This document shows positions 1 through 9,978 of a DNA stretch of 64,000 nucleotides, one piece after another (the first letter of the stretch is position 1; every line of letters begins with the position of its first letter). The position numbers and the translations under genes are program-made. The notes under the pieces are model-generated. The model saw only the letters and a program-made list of their open reading frames with translations. It did no database searches and was not told the origin of the DNA. This DNA is from Siphonodentalium dalli. Lineage: Eukaryota > Mollusca > Scaphopoda > Gadilida > Siphonodentaliidae. The stretch is from positions 82,498,324-82,562,323 of the forward strand of contig CP136061.1 in the NCBI GenBank assembly GCA_032622095.1. The letters are read 5' to 3'.

Positions 1-621
1 TTGTATGCGGGAGAAGGGAGACGAACGCAGAATTGTCTTAAGGCAGAAGCATGTTCAAGAATAAAGTTCGACAGGGCTGATTGAGACTCATTAAGCATAA
101 ACTGGAGCTATGTATTGACCCGCCTGATCCGAATAATGTGGAATCCGAACTAGTGACTACCCATTCCTCGGTCAATGTTGATAAGACAGTGGAACTTGGT
201 CGAGAACAAATGATGAATTTCTAAAAAGGGTGGCCGTCCAGTTTTCATAATACACTTATCCTAACTTCAAAAGTCATTAAGCGCATACAAATTGGCAACG
301 CAAACAATTTTGACACAGAAGTGATTTCTGCGAGGGCAATGGGACTAAATAATAGCACGAGAGCTTGAATATTGATAACATCATTTCATATGAGCTATCG
401 CCCTACCCACCTTTAGTTTTTGAGTCCAAAGAAGGAAGCCAATTCCAAATAAAACCGGATGAATGCCACACGCGTCGACATTACAGCTGACGTACCAAGA
501 GGACGGGTCACCAATGCCACCTTCGGTGGCGGATGTGCAATTGTATTGCGATTCCATTCTATTCTATGGCAATTATATTCTATTATATTGCAATTCTATC
601 GGAGGTCAGCACTGCCTTAGT
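1..621 (+). pseudogene. Decayed copy (5' part) of an unnamed invertebrate gene family, copy 1
   Basis: This stretch is a diverged duplicate of about 40720-41290. Shared blocks include the 20-base run at 80 onward (ggctgattgagactcattaa). Broken reading frames give protein-like fragments such as EFLKRVAVQF (about 215-245) and DNIISYELSPYPP (from 374), separated by stops and frameshifts. From memory of family style, such fragments occur in a large, unnamed, possibly PIN-fold-related family seen in marine invertebrates; its function is unknown. The frame resumes at 3526 after a hAT insertion. The 5' end lies outside the window. It is clearly non-functional as read. Family assignment is inference; the duplication with 40.7 kb is directly visible. 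Confidence 0.6.
614..621. repeat. Left target-site duplication of hAT element
   Basis: gccttagt lies directly before the CAGGG terminus. The right copy at 3526-3533 is cccttagt (7 of 8 match). The paralogous uninterrupted site near 41295-41310 reads gacttagtgcaag. Eight-base duplications are typical of hAT transposition. Confidence 0.8.
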
Positions 622-780
622 CAGGGTTGGGGTAATTGTAATTGAATGTAATTAATTACATTTTCCCAAGTAATTGGATGTAATTTGTAATTGAAGGTTT
701 TTTCAATTACATGTAATTGAATGTAATTAATTACATTGAGAAAAGGGGTGTAATTTCAATTACATTTTCAATTACATTCC
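622..780. repeat. hAT left subterminal repeats
   Basis: A dense array of taattgaatgtaattaatta-type units, many palindromic (TGTAATTAATTACA). It mirrors the array at the right end (about 3390-3515). Subterminal repeats of this kind are usual transposase-binding sites in hAT elements; binding here is inferred. Confidence 0.75.
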
Positions 781-1283
781 AAAAATACAGACAAATATAA
801 CAAGTTAACACATCAGCATTTGTATCTGAAATGTGACATGACTATGATATGTTAATAGTATCAGGTAAAACACTTGGTTACTAACTTACTTGACTAGTGT
901 TATACACATGGGGTCATTATCCTCATATTTTCCTTCTATGTTAGTAGTTTCATCGATACATGTTCTAAATTAAAACTTCAAAGATGGAGTCATGAAACCC
1001 TCTCACTATAGAAGTCACACAATGTTTTGATAGTCTAATTGTGGTTTGATTTAAAACAACTCACAAGTTGTGGGTCACAATAGAATTAATATAAACAATG
1101 TTTTGATAGTGCGTCACTGGTGGTGACCTGTCACCGTGAATATTGGGTTGTTGTCATAGCTCAATACTATACTTCAAAGATGACGACCGCTCAGTGAATA
1201 CTCTTTCATGTAGCCCTCCCCCATAATGAGATGGTCTCATCATTTGTTGTTACAAGTTTGTATTTAACTGCATCACAGACTAT

Positions 1284-1299
1284 CAAGCAATCATTCTCT
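1284..1299. repeat. 16-bp target-site duplication of retroposed element (left copy)
   Basis: CAAGCAATCATTCTCT here matches CAAGCAATCATTATCT at 2434-2449 (15 of 16). The pair brackets the lysine-rich-ORF element. This length is typical of target-primed reverse transcription. Confidence 0.75.
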
Positions 1300-2433
1300 G
1301 GCAGGAGAGTGGAGCGAAAAGGTCGTGATTGCTTCGATCTGATTAGTTCCTCTTTTGTCAGAGCGTTGAGCACGAGTGAGTCGTGTGGCCGCGCCTCCGG
1401 GTGCAGCTGCCCCCGTGCTTAACGCCAGTGAGACGGTTTTGGATTAGGCTTATGGATTTAATCCCAGACGCCGTGTTGGCCGCAGTGCAAAGGTGTTCGG
1501 TAGTGGACATTGCTAACTGGAGTCTCCAGTCTAGCAGGGGCTACCTGACCCTTTGCCTGGAGTTCCGGACTGAAGATGCTGGCATCCAGAGATCGCAAGC
1601 CCGGGACACCAACTCCAAGTCTGCCTCCTGTCATATGAGTGGGAAGAAGAAAAAGGGGCCGCCCAAGAAGAAGACGCCATCAAGGAGAAGAAGGGACGCC
1701 GCCAGACGGGCGAAATGGAAGAAGAAGGGGGTGACTGTTGATCTGCCAGTCACCCCTCCCCGTGTGGTTCAGCCGACGTCCAGTGTCACAGCCGGTAGGT
1801 CGGAGTTGTCTGAGAGACGCCCAAACGACCCGACCTGCATGGAGACAGGCGACATCGTACCAGCTAGCAGGGACTCCGTGGATCTGCCGGAAGTCCCTGC
1901 TGTCGTCGTCGAGACTTGCGGAGAAAGGGAGCAGGAAACCACCCCTGCTGTTCCTGCCGCCAGCTTCGAGGTGGAGTTGGACAGCTTGCCACCACGGACA
2001 CCGGAGTACCAGCACATCCCGGTGTCCCCCAGCTCCACCGCCAGCAACAACAACAACATCAGCGCAGACACCACTCAGTCTGTAGAAGACTTCATCGCCG
2101 AAACCAACAAAGCGACGGAAAAGGGAAGGAAGGAGATCAAGAAGCGACAGCTACAACAACAGAAGTTAAATGAACAAAACCTTAAAGAGCAAGAAGAAAT
2201 GTTTCAGCTCCTTCTGCAACAACATCAGCAGAAATCTCCTCCATCTCCACTGTCATCAACGGAGAAACCAAACCCTAAAAAGAAAAGGAAAAAGAAGAAA
2301 TAAAATCAATCATAAAAATGCTTACTTTTTTTTGTATTATTCTAAATAAAGGCGTAAACATGAGGGATTAAGGGGAGTTACCATTCGGTGCTTCCGACAA
2401 TCCCGGGCTAGCCCCCCGAACCACTCACTTATA
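1300..2433 (+). mobile_element. Retroposed element carrying a lysine-rich ORF
   Basis: This 1.13-kb unit is bounded by a 16-bp duplication (1284-1299 and 2434-2449) inside the hAT. It holds a short 5' leader, the ORF at 1452-2303, and a 3' tail containing catgagggattaagg and aatcccgggctagcc. The same 3' tail and a related protein occur in minus orientation at 32917-33771, which shows a dispersed family. There is no poly(A) tract at the 3' end. No reverse transcriptase is present, so it is either an ORF1-only derivative of a non-LTR element or a retroposed transcript. It moved in after the hAT inserted, because it splits the hAT. Confidence 0.7.
1452..2303 (+). CDS. Lysine-rich, coiled-coil ORF of a dispersed retroposed family (unknown function)
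   Basis: The frame is open from 1383. I prefer the ATG at 1452 because the related copy at 33771 (minus) also begins here, MDLIP versus MGLPIIP. About 283 residues. Residues 1-40 form a compact block shared with the second copy (IPxAVL, then W-x-LQ, then L-x-L-x-F/Y-R). A basic region follows (KKKKGPPKKKTPSRRRRDAA), then a Pro/Ser/Glu-rich middle, a Gln-rich probable coiled coil near the C-terminus, and a terminal KKKRKKKK. No zinc knuckle, RRM or catalytic motif is visible. The two arginine/lysine blocks would suit nucleic-acid binding or nuclear import, which is inference. It may be an ORF1-like protein. The ORF is undamaged, unlike nearly all its neighbours. Confidence 0.6.
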   Translation: MDLIPDAVLAAVQRCSVVDIANWSLQSSRGYLTLCLEFRTEDAGIQRSQARDTNSKSASCHMSGKKKKGPPKKKTPSRRRRDAARRAKWKKKGVTVDLPVTPPRVVQPTSSVTAGRSELSERRPNDPTCMETGDIVPASRDSVDLPEVPAVVVETCGEREQETTPAVPAASFEVELDSLPPRTPEYQHIPVSPSSTASNNNNISADTTQSVEDFIAETNKATEKGRKEIKKRQLQQQKLNEQNLKEQEEMFQLLLQQHQQKSPPSPLSSTEKPNPKKKRKKKK

Positions 2434-2440
2434 CAAGCAA

Positions 2441-3260
2441 TCATTATCTCTTTGCCTCTATTAGAGTCATTAGCGATGCCTTCTCAAAGTTTTTCTTCAT
2501 TAGGCAACATTTTACCTTGCCCAATGATATTTCTGACAAATTCAAAGTTACATGTAAACATTGTCCAACACTGAGTTCGGGTTCAGCAAAAGCAACTTCA
2601 ATTTCATCATACATCTAAAGGTAAGTCATGTTGAATTTTATTTTATATTATTTATATATGTTATTGTTATTATTATATGTATATGTTTTAATACACCTAA
2701 AATAATGTGTATATCATCATGACAATATGTACATAATTAATACAAGTACATGTATTGAATTAAAAAAAAAAAAATTCATAAACATTATTGTTGTTTCTGA
2801 ACATTCCCGGAATATATCCTTAAAAGTAATACATTTATTTTAAAACAATAATTGTTTTATAACATTAATAATAAATGCATTTTGTCTTCATAACAAAACT
2901 TCATTTAGTCTATTTGTTTTGAGCTTAACTGTATTCACCTCCATATCTGGTCAGTTTTGTGCACTTAATCTGTCTTGCTGTCCTAATTATATGACTCCAC
3001 TACAGTATTTTATCAATGTGTTGATCCCCTAACAAAGGCAGCCTTAGGCAGGTGGCCTGTTTTACTTCATAATCCTGATTATGTCAACACAATGTGATTT
3101 ACAACCCTAGATGGCTTGATTGTTTTAATCCCTGCTATTAGTATGTAGGCAAATTAAACATAATGATGTATCTTAATGTTAATTATTTTTGTTTCAGCGG
3201 AAACATAGTGATCAATATGAAAGAATGATGATGGTCCGGTGTAACCACCACATCAAATGA
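2441..3260 (+). pseudogene. BED-type zinc finger remnant of a hAT transposase, two exons
   Basis: Exon 1 (about 2441-2620) reads ...KFKVTCKHCPT..., giving the C-x2-C half of a BED finger. It ends at a consensus donor (AAG then GTAAGT, 2621). A pyrimidine-rich acceptor ending CAG at 3195-3197 opens exon 2 (3198-3260), which reads RKHSDQYERMMM and supplies the distal histidine before a TGA stop. A one-base deletion near 2600 shifts the frame between the two halves. BED fingers are the N-terminal DNA-binding domain of many hAT transposases, which supports the superfamily call. The catalytic region has been lost, so only a short BED-only peptide could be made. Poly(A) signal at 3358. Confidence 0.72.
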
Positions 3261-3357
3261 ACAATTTGTGCTCTACATGCCGTAGTTGTTGTTTTATTGT
3301 TTTGTTTACATTGTTTCACTGTGTTACATTAATTTGCTTTTATATTTTATGTATATC

Positions 3358-3363
3358 AATAAA
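3358..3363 (+). terminator. Poly(A) signal of hAT transcript
   Basis: AATAAA lies 98 bases after the BED-finger stop codon and before the right subterminal repeats, in sense with the split exons. Confidence 0.5.
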
Positions 3364-3389
3364 GTTCATCAAACACAAATGACTTTCCA

Positions 3390-3525
3390 AAAGTAATTGT
3401 AATTGTAATTGAACCAATGTAATTGTAATTGTAATTAATTACATTGTATTTCCAATGTAATTGTAATTGACATATTTCAATGTAATTGTAATTAATTACA
3501 TTTCAATGTAATTGACCCAACCCTG
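3390..3525. repeat. hAT right subterminal repeats and terminus
   Basis: Repeated tgtaattgtaattaattaca units run up to the terminal CCCAACCCTG. They are inverted relative to 622-780. Confidence 0.75.
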
Positions 3526-4356
3526 CCCTTAGTGCAAGATTTTCTTGATGAATTTCGGTCATGGGCACTTGCTAAATTGACAAATACAGATGTAAACTTG
3601 ATACTCGATCGGCACAATTAACTCAGCATCAAAGAATCGATACGATTAGCCCAAGATATAGGGACTAGCAGAGTGTGGCCTCGAGCAAAACACGAGACTG
3701 TCTCCACAAACAGTTATTCTCACAGTGATTGATAACAAAATCCAGTTTATTGACATGATTGGTAGTGATTTCCAGGTAAACCGGGATTCCAAAAACAAAT
3801 AAACGACTTATAGTAGCGTGAGAGGATCCTATTCATATAGAGATAACTAATGGCATAGTATCAAGACACTTGATCTCAGATCGATTCAGGAAGAATGATA
3901 AACTATTATTGTCCTACAGGTTGTCAGTGTAGCAGCCCAAATGTAGTTAGTTATGACAGATGACATCGATATCTTATAATGTTGCTCCATTGTCTTTACG
4001 ACTGTGATTTATCCGACCAGATACTGATGATCGCTACCGCAAAATGACGAACAACAATAATCACAAACGGAACGCTTAAAGCTCACATGAATATCGCTCA
4101 TGACATTTTAGCGGCTCGCCATGGGATGCGAACATGGTTTGATTCTCAAAGTTGGAAATCACGATCTAAGATATATTGTTGTGCCATCTGTTACAATATA
4201 GATGTAGACGAATTTAGACCATTTTATTTGGATTGCTATGGCAATCAAACTGCCAATCAACCAGATGCTCGACGGAAAATATGGTCCAACAAAGTCGGCG
4301 GCAGCATGGCTGTAGTGCCAAAACTTAATTATCTACGCAAACCGACGATGCGTTAA
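3526..4356 (+). pseudogene. Decayed copy (3' part) of the unnamed family, copy 1
   Basis: Continues the family copy after the hAT. It aligns with about 41300-42030. Protein-like pieces in shifting frames include TDVNLILDRHN (from ~3590), LSIKESIRLAQD, TVILTVIDNKIQFIDMI (~3700-3760) and KARMNIAHD-like sequence near 4085. The last open stretch ends PKLNYLRKPTMR at 4356. In-frame stops (for example after DRHN) and frameshifts make it non-functional. The pattern (LDRHN, SIKE, a TGCD-type C-terminal motif in copy 2) is that of an abundant invertebrate family of unknown role; a nuclease-like PIN fold is a guess only. Confidence 0.6.
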
Positions 4357-4780
4357 TTAAAATATCAAACGCGCCCACTTACAAGTATGTGTATAGAGAC
4401 ATGCGCTTGACGGCGCACTTCCTGATCTCAATCCATCTGAGTAACTATTTTTTAATCAGTTCGTGATTGTATGAGCGATCGAATGTCAGCAAAAGCACGT
4501 GACCCGCTATTGACAACGGAAGTAGGTCGAAACAAATTAAAATGTGACATAATAAAACACATTTAACTTATGTGCGGGTCTGACCTACTTTCTTCCGATG
4601 CGCTTCCGCCGGCCGTCAGAAAGAATGAATTAAATGGAAGTTACCGTCAGAATTCGCCACAAATTGCTCAGGATTTCCAAAACATATACATTCTCAAGAA
4701 TCAATAGGATTATTATATGTGAGAGCAAGCACATCTCCGGCTTTTATCACTATGAACATCAACTGACCTGTTAATGCCCG
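4357..4780. other. No feature recognised
   Basis: AT-rich single-copy-looking sequence between the pseudogene and the tandem array. No open frame above 60 codons with recognisable similarity. Confidence 0.5.
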
Positions 4781-6475
4781 TACGAGTGTTGTATAGTGTA
4801 TATTGGGACGGCATAGCCCTACCAGACTCTTCGTGCATTCCCACGTGACCCGTTACTGTTTGAATGACTGCATTACTTTGTTGTATATTGCTCGGGTGAC
4901 ATAGGCAGGACGCATAGCACTGTCAGACTGTCTTCCTGTCACCCCCTGTGATCCGTTACTGCTTGCATGACTTTACTATTATGTTGTATGTTGATCGAGG
5001 ATGACATTATGCAGAGCGCATAGCACTGTCAGACTGTCATCCCATGTGACCCGTTACTGTTTGAATGACTGCATTACTTTGTTGTGTATTGCTCGGGTGA
5101 CATAGGCAGAGCGCATAGCACTGTCAGACTATCTTCATGTCACCCCCTGTGATCCGTTACTGCTTGCATGACTTTACTATTATGTTGTATGTTGATCGAG
5201 GATGACATTATGCAAAGCGCATAGCACTGTCAGACTGTCATCCCATGTGACCCGTTACTGTTTGAATGACTGCATTACTTTGTTGTATATTGCTCGGGTA
5301 GACTATCTTCCTGTCACCCCCTGTGATCCGTTACTGCTTGCATGACTTTACTATTATGTTGTATGTTGATCGAGGATGACATTATGCAGAGCGCATAGCA
5401 CTGTCAACTTTCCTGTCATCCCATGTTACCGATTACTGTCTGAATGACTGCATTACTTTGTTGTATATTGCTCGGGTGACATACGAAGGGCGCATATCAC
5501 TGTCAGACTGTGTTCCTGTCACTCCGTGACCCGTTACTGCTTGAATGACTTTACTATTATGTTGTATGTTGATCGGGGATGACATTATACAGAGCGCATA
5601 GCACTGTCAGACTTTAATGTCATCCCCTGTGACCAATTACTGCCTGAATTACTATGTCGTATATTGCTCGGGGTGACATAGACAGGGCGCATAGCAACTG
5701 ACATACTATCATCCCCTGTGACCAATTACTCCCCGAATGACTAATACTATGTTGTATGTTGCTCGGGGTGACATATGCAGGGCGCATAGCACTGTCAGAC
5801 CGTCTTACTGTCTTCCCATGTGATACATTACTGTCTGAATTACTTTATTACTATGTTGTATATCGATAAGGGATGACATAGGCAGGACGCATAGCACTGT
5901 TAGACTGTCATCCCCTGTGACCCATTACTCCCTGAATGACTGAATTACTACGTTGTATATTGCTCGGGGTGACATAGGCAGGACGCATAGCAACTGACAT
6001 ACTATCATCCCCTGTGACCAATTACTCCCGGAATGACTAATACTATGTTGTATATTGCTCGGGGTGACATATGCAGGGCGCATAGCACTGTCAGACCGTC
6101 TTACTGTCTTCCCATGTGACACATTACTGTCTGAATTACTTTATTACTATGTTGTATATCGATAAGGGATGACATAGGCAGGACGCATAGCACTGTTAGA
6201 CTGTCATCCCCTGTGACCCATTACTCCCTGAATGACTACGTTGTATATTGCTCGGGGTGACATAGGCAGGACGCATAGCAACTGACATACTATCACCCCC
6301 TGTGACCCATTACTGCTTGAATGCCTGTATTACTATGTTGGACATTGCCCGGGGATGGCATAGCTCTGCCAGACTGTCTTCCTTGCATCCCATGTGACCC
6401 ATCGCGGCTTGAATGACTATTACTATGGTGTACATTGCTCGGGGATGGCACAGCCCTCTCAGGCTGTCTTCCTGT
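4780..6475. repeat. Degenerate ~100-bp tandem repeat, part 1
   Basis: About 16 units with period near 100 bp. Successive starts of the core gtgacccgttactg fall at about 4845, 4948, 5046 and 5149. Each unit also contains gttgtatattgctcgggt and gcatagcactgtcagact. Adjacent units alternate between two variants (gtgacccgttactgtttg and gtgatccgttactgcttg), giving a ~200-bp higher-order repeat in the 5' half. Later units (5900-6300) form a second ~340-bp duplication. No long open frame; non-coding satellite. Confidence 0.9.
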
Positions 6476-7593
6476 TGTGGCATAGCTACCGGGCACCTTC
6501 CGTTATATTACTATATTAATTACAATGCATTCATTGTTATTTTGTCGATCGGTAACTTTTGATAACTTTTCTCACTTCAAATTGTACTTTATGCATTCAT
6601 ATTCGTAGTATTACCTATATTTGTCAGATAACTAACTCATAATTTGCACCTTCATCTAATTATTACCTAACTATCTGTTCTAATTCTTATCTTATTCACA
6701 CTCATTCACATCGTCGTTACATTGTATTTATATCATTCTGGTATTTTCCCACTCTTCGTGTCAAGCTATAAATATCGTGACGTCATTGGTAACTTCCGCC
6801 TTTAGTTGTTACCTTAGTGATTTCTGACGCTGTTTTCGTAACGTCTTATTTCAGGGTAGCTACCTTACAAGGTAGCTGTGGGTATCATTTGTGGGTAGTT
6901 TGTTGGTAGTACTACCCACTGTGGGTCGCGTCGTATAAAGGGGCCGACGCTACCTACAGTGGGTACACTTCAACGGATTACGTAGTCGCGTAAACGGCTG
7001 TCAGTACTTAACTGACTTTTATTTAAAGACCCATTGGGCGTTTTAACCAAGACTTGGTACAGAATTTTTCGGAGTGTCACCCTAGTCTTTGGATATTTCT
7101 TAGACATTTGACGAATTGCCTAATTGTCATTTCTTCGTCATTTAACTTGACTTGACCATACCTTGGCTCACACTGTAGTTGGTTTTATGCTAAGTTGGAA
7201 GTATATCAGGCCATATTCTGATAGTGCTACCCACACATACCTACAGTGGATTATCATCATTGATAGTGTATTAAATACTTGTATTCACATCTGAGAAGAT
7301 ACGTTTATGATTAAAGCATACCGTTTTGTAACGGATTTGTCTGTTAACTTGGTACTCCACGGGCGTACTAGATACTTTCTCCCATAACGGATTATCATAT
7401 AGCTAGGCCTTCGTGTCGAGCTCTAAGCCAAGAACACAGATTCCAAGAACTCCAGAATCACAGAATACGGTTCAAGATTTATACAGATCGCAAGATCTAC
7501 AACAATATTTTATTTGTAACATCGAGTTGAGGGGAAACAGTCCACACCTCCACGACAGAACAACAATATAGTCAAGACCCCCACCACGTTACA
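6476..7593 (+). mobile_element. Probable solo LTR inserted in the 100-bp satellite
   Basis: The satellite is interrupted after ...gtcttcctgt and resumes at ctgtcatgacttgtgacccg. The insert begins TGTGGCATAGC and ends CACGTTACA (TG...CA), flanked by CTGT at 6472-6475 and 7594-7597. It contains a TATA-like gtataaagg near 6934. It has no reverse transcriptase, integrase or gag, so it fits a solo LTR (1118 bp) left by LTR-LTR recombination. The superfamily cannot be fixed from an LTR alone. The flanking duplication is only 4 bp in satellite DNA, so chance is possible. Confidence 0.6.
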
Positions 7594-7665
7594 CTGTCAT
7601 GACTTGTGACCCGTTACCGCCTGAATGGTTATACGATTATGTTGTATATTGCCATGGGACGTTAA
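7594..7665. repeat. Last unit of the ~100-bp satellite
   Basis: gacttgtgacccgttaccgc and gttgtatattgcc match the array upstream of the LTR, showing that the array was once continuous. Confidence 0.8.
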
Positions 7666-8310
7666 TGGCCCAGGTGGTATACGTATGGCTAATTTAACGC
7701 GTTGAGGGTGACGTGTGTGTGTTCATCCGCACGTCCGTGCACAGACAATCATCGCGTGAGAAAATATTATCAGGTGTATGTTACAGATATTGCATGCTTA
7801 GTTGTATTGTTACCAACCCGGTTCATAGCGGAATTTTCTCATAACGATTGGTAAAGCATGGATGCTGGTTTTGTGTGGTCGTCGGGAAGGCAATTGAGTG
7901 AGGGTTTGGGAAATAATGACGAATCACTGTATAATGCATGCGTGTGATGGTGATGGTGGATGGTATACATGGATGTACCAAAGTCGATATGTTAGCCTGA
8001 CAGTGCAGTCTGGGCATCCAACATTTATACATCTCACATGTTCAGAATTGTTTGTTTTTACCACGCTTGTGTCTAAGCGCTTCCTAAAATGAATATCTTG
8101 TTTGGCGTGAAGTGTATTCTTACTCGAGATTGTTCCATATAGCTGTGACAATATGATGGGCTAGATTTTCACTAAAGACAGTTCTTGGTGTTTCTAATAA
8201 TATGGGTTTGGTTGTCTTGTATTTGAATTAGTTCGCTTTGTGGACATACTTTCAAAGGATTCTGGTAGACAGTCATAATGCATGAAGACTGATAAAGAAC
8301 ATGATCTGGT
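7666..8310. other. No feature recognised
   Basis: Open frames here are under 80 codons and overlap each other on both strands. No domain, repeat or RNA gene seen. Confidence 0.5.
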
Positions 8311-8319
8311 AATCACATA

Positions 8320-9640
8320 CCTTACAATGGTATTTCACATCAAAACATGATCTGGTCATAACATACATGTACATGTACCTTATAATGGGAATTAACCATA
8401 ACACATCATGTGGTCATAACGTACATGTATATGTACCTTATAATGGGAATTAACCATAACACATCATATGGTCATAACATACATGTACATGTACCTTATA
8501 ATGGGAATTAACCATAACACATCATATGGTCATAACATACATGTACATGTACCTTATAATGGGAATTAAACATAATACATCATATGGTCATAACATACAT
8601 GTACATGTACCTTATAATGGGAATTAACCATAACACATCATATGGTCATATCATACATGTATATGTACCTTATAATGGGAATTAACCATAACACATCATA
8701 TGGTCATAACATACATGTATATGTACCTTATAATGAGAATTAACCATAACACACCATATGGTCATAACATACATGTACATGTACCTTGCAGTGGGAATTA
8801 ACCATAACACACCATATGGTCATAACATACATGTACATGTACCTTGCAGTGGGAATTAACCATAACACACCATATGGTCATAACATACATGTACATGTAC
8901 CTTATAATGGGAATTAACCATAACACATCATATGGTCATAACATACATGTATATGTACCTTATAATGGGAATTAACCATAACACACCATATGGTCATAAC
9001 ATACATGTACATGTACCTTATAATGGGAATTAACCATAACACATCATATGGTCATAACATACATGTACATGTACCTTATAATGGGAATTAAACATAACAC
9101 ATCATATGGTCATAACATACATGTATATGTACCTTATAATGGGAATTAACCATAACACATCATATGGTCATAACATTCATGTATATGTACCTTGCAGTGG
9201 GAATTAACCATAACACATCATATAGTCATAACATACATGTATATGTACCTTGCAGTGGGAATTAACCATAACACATAATATGGTCATACCATACATGCAT
9301 ATGTACCTTATAATGGGAATTAACCATAACACATCATATGGTCATAACATACATGTACATGTACCTTGCAGTGGGAATTAACCATAACACATCATATGGT
9401 CATAACATACATGTACATGTACCTTATAATGGGAATTAACCATAACACATCATATGGTCATAACATACATGTACATGTACCTTATAATGGGAATTAAACA
9501 TAATACATCATATGGTCATAACATACATGTACATGTACCTTATAATGGGAATTAAACATAACACATCATATGGTCATAACATACATGTACATGTACCTTG
9601 TAGTGGGAATTAACTGCAACACATGATCTGGTCATAATAT
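8320..9640. repeat. 58-bp minisatellite, ~22 units
   Basis: The unit is cataacatacatgtacatgt / accttataatgggaattaac / cataacacatcatatggt (58 bp). Successive catatggtca cores are 58 bp apart. Each unit carries the self-complementary runs acatgtacatgt (or acatgtatatgt) and catatg. Unit variants (ttataatggg or ttgcagtggg; acatgtac or atgtatat) occur in short runs of neighbours, as expected from unequal exchange. A degenerate edge extends to about 9780. Non-coding. Confidence 0.95.
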
Positions 9641-9799
9641 ATATGCACTAATGTGCATGTACCTTACAATGGGAATTAACCATAATATAAGTATATTGTC
9701 ATAACATAGTCGTGTACAGTACAATGGTAATTGACCATACCAAATTATAGTGTCATAACATACATGTAACTTACAATGCGAGTTAACCAGAAACATGAT

Positions 9800-9978
9800 C
9801 TGGTCACACTTGTTGGTATAATCACACTTGTTGGTATAATCACACTTGTTGGTATAATCACACTTGTTGGGTATAATCACACTTGTTTGTATAATCACAC
9901 TTGTTGGTATAATCACACTTGTTGGCATAATCACACTTGTTGGTATAATCACACTTGTTGGTATAATCACACTTGTTG
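9800..9978. repeat. 18-bp tandem repeat, ~10 units
   Basis: Unit tcacacttgttggtataa. One unit has an extra G (ttgttgggtata) and others differ by single bases. It directly follows the degenerate edge of the 58-bp array. The period is a multiple of three, so it gives long but meaningless open frames on both strands. Confidence 0.95.

Larger units (their letters stand above)
622..3525 (+). mobile_element. hAT-superfamily DNA transposon, non-autonomous, with nested insertion
   Basis: The element starts CAGGGTTGGGG and ends ...CCCAACCCTG, so the termini are inverted. It has an 8-bp target duplication and an empty paralogous site at ~41.3 kb. CAGGG ends plus an 8-bp duplication are the classic hAT signature. 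Inside are AT-rich subterminal repeats, a split BED zinc finger (2441-3260), a poly(A) signal (3358-3363), and a later retroposed element (1300-2433). No catalytic DDE/RNase H-like transposase region or C-terminal dimerisation domain is seen, so mobilisation would need a relative in trans. Removing the nested element leaves about 1.75 kb. The superfamily call is firm; the family within hAT is not determined. Confidence 0.88.

Noticed and set aside
1680-2015. Minus-strand and other-frame open stretches over the lysine-rich ORF
   Set aside because: Shadows of the GC-rich coding strand at 1452-2303. Their products are low-complexity and have no counterpart in the second copy.
8320-9640. Possible CRISPR-like array of regular repeats
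   Set aside because: Units are contiguous 58-bp repeats with no unique spacers, in eukaryotic sequence. It is a minisatellite.
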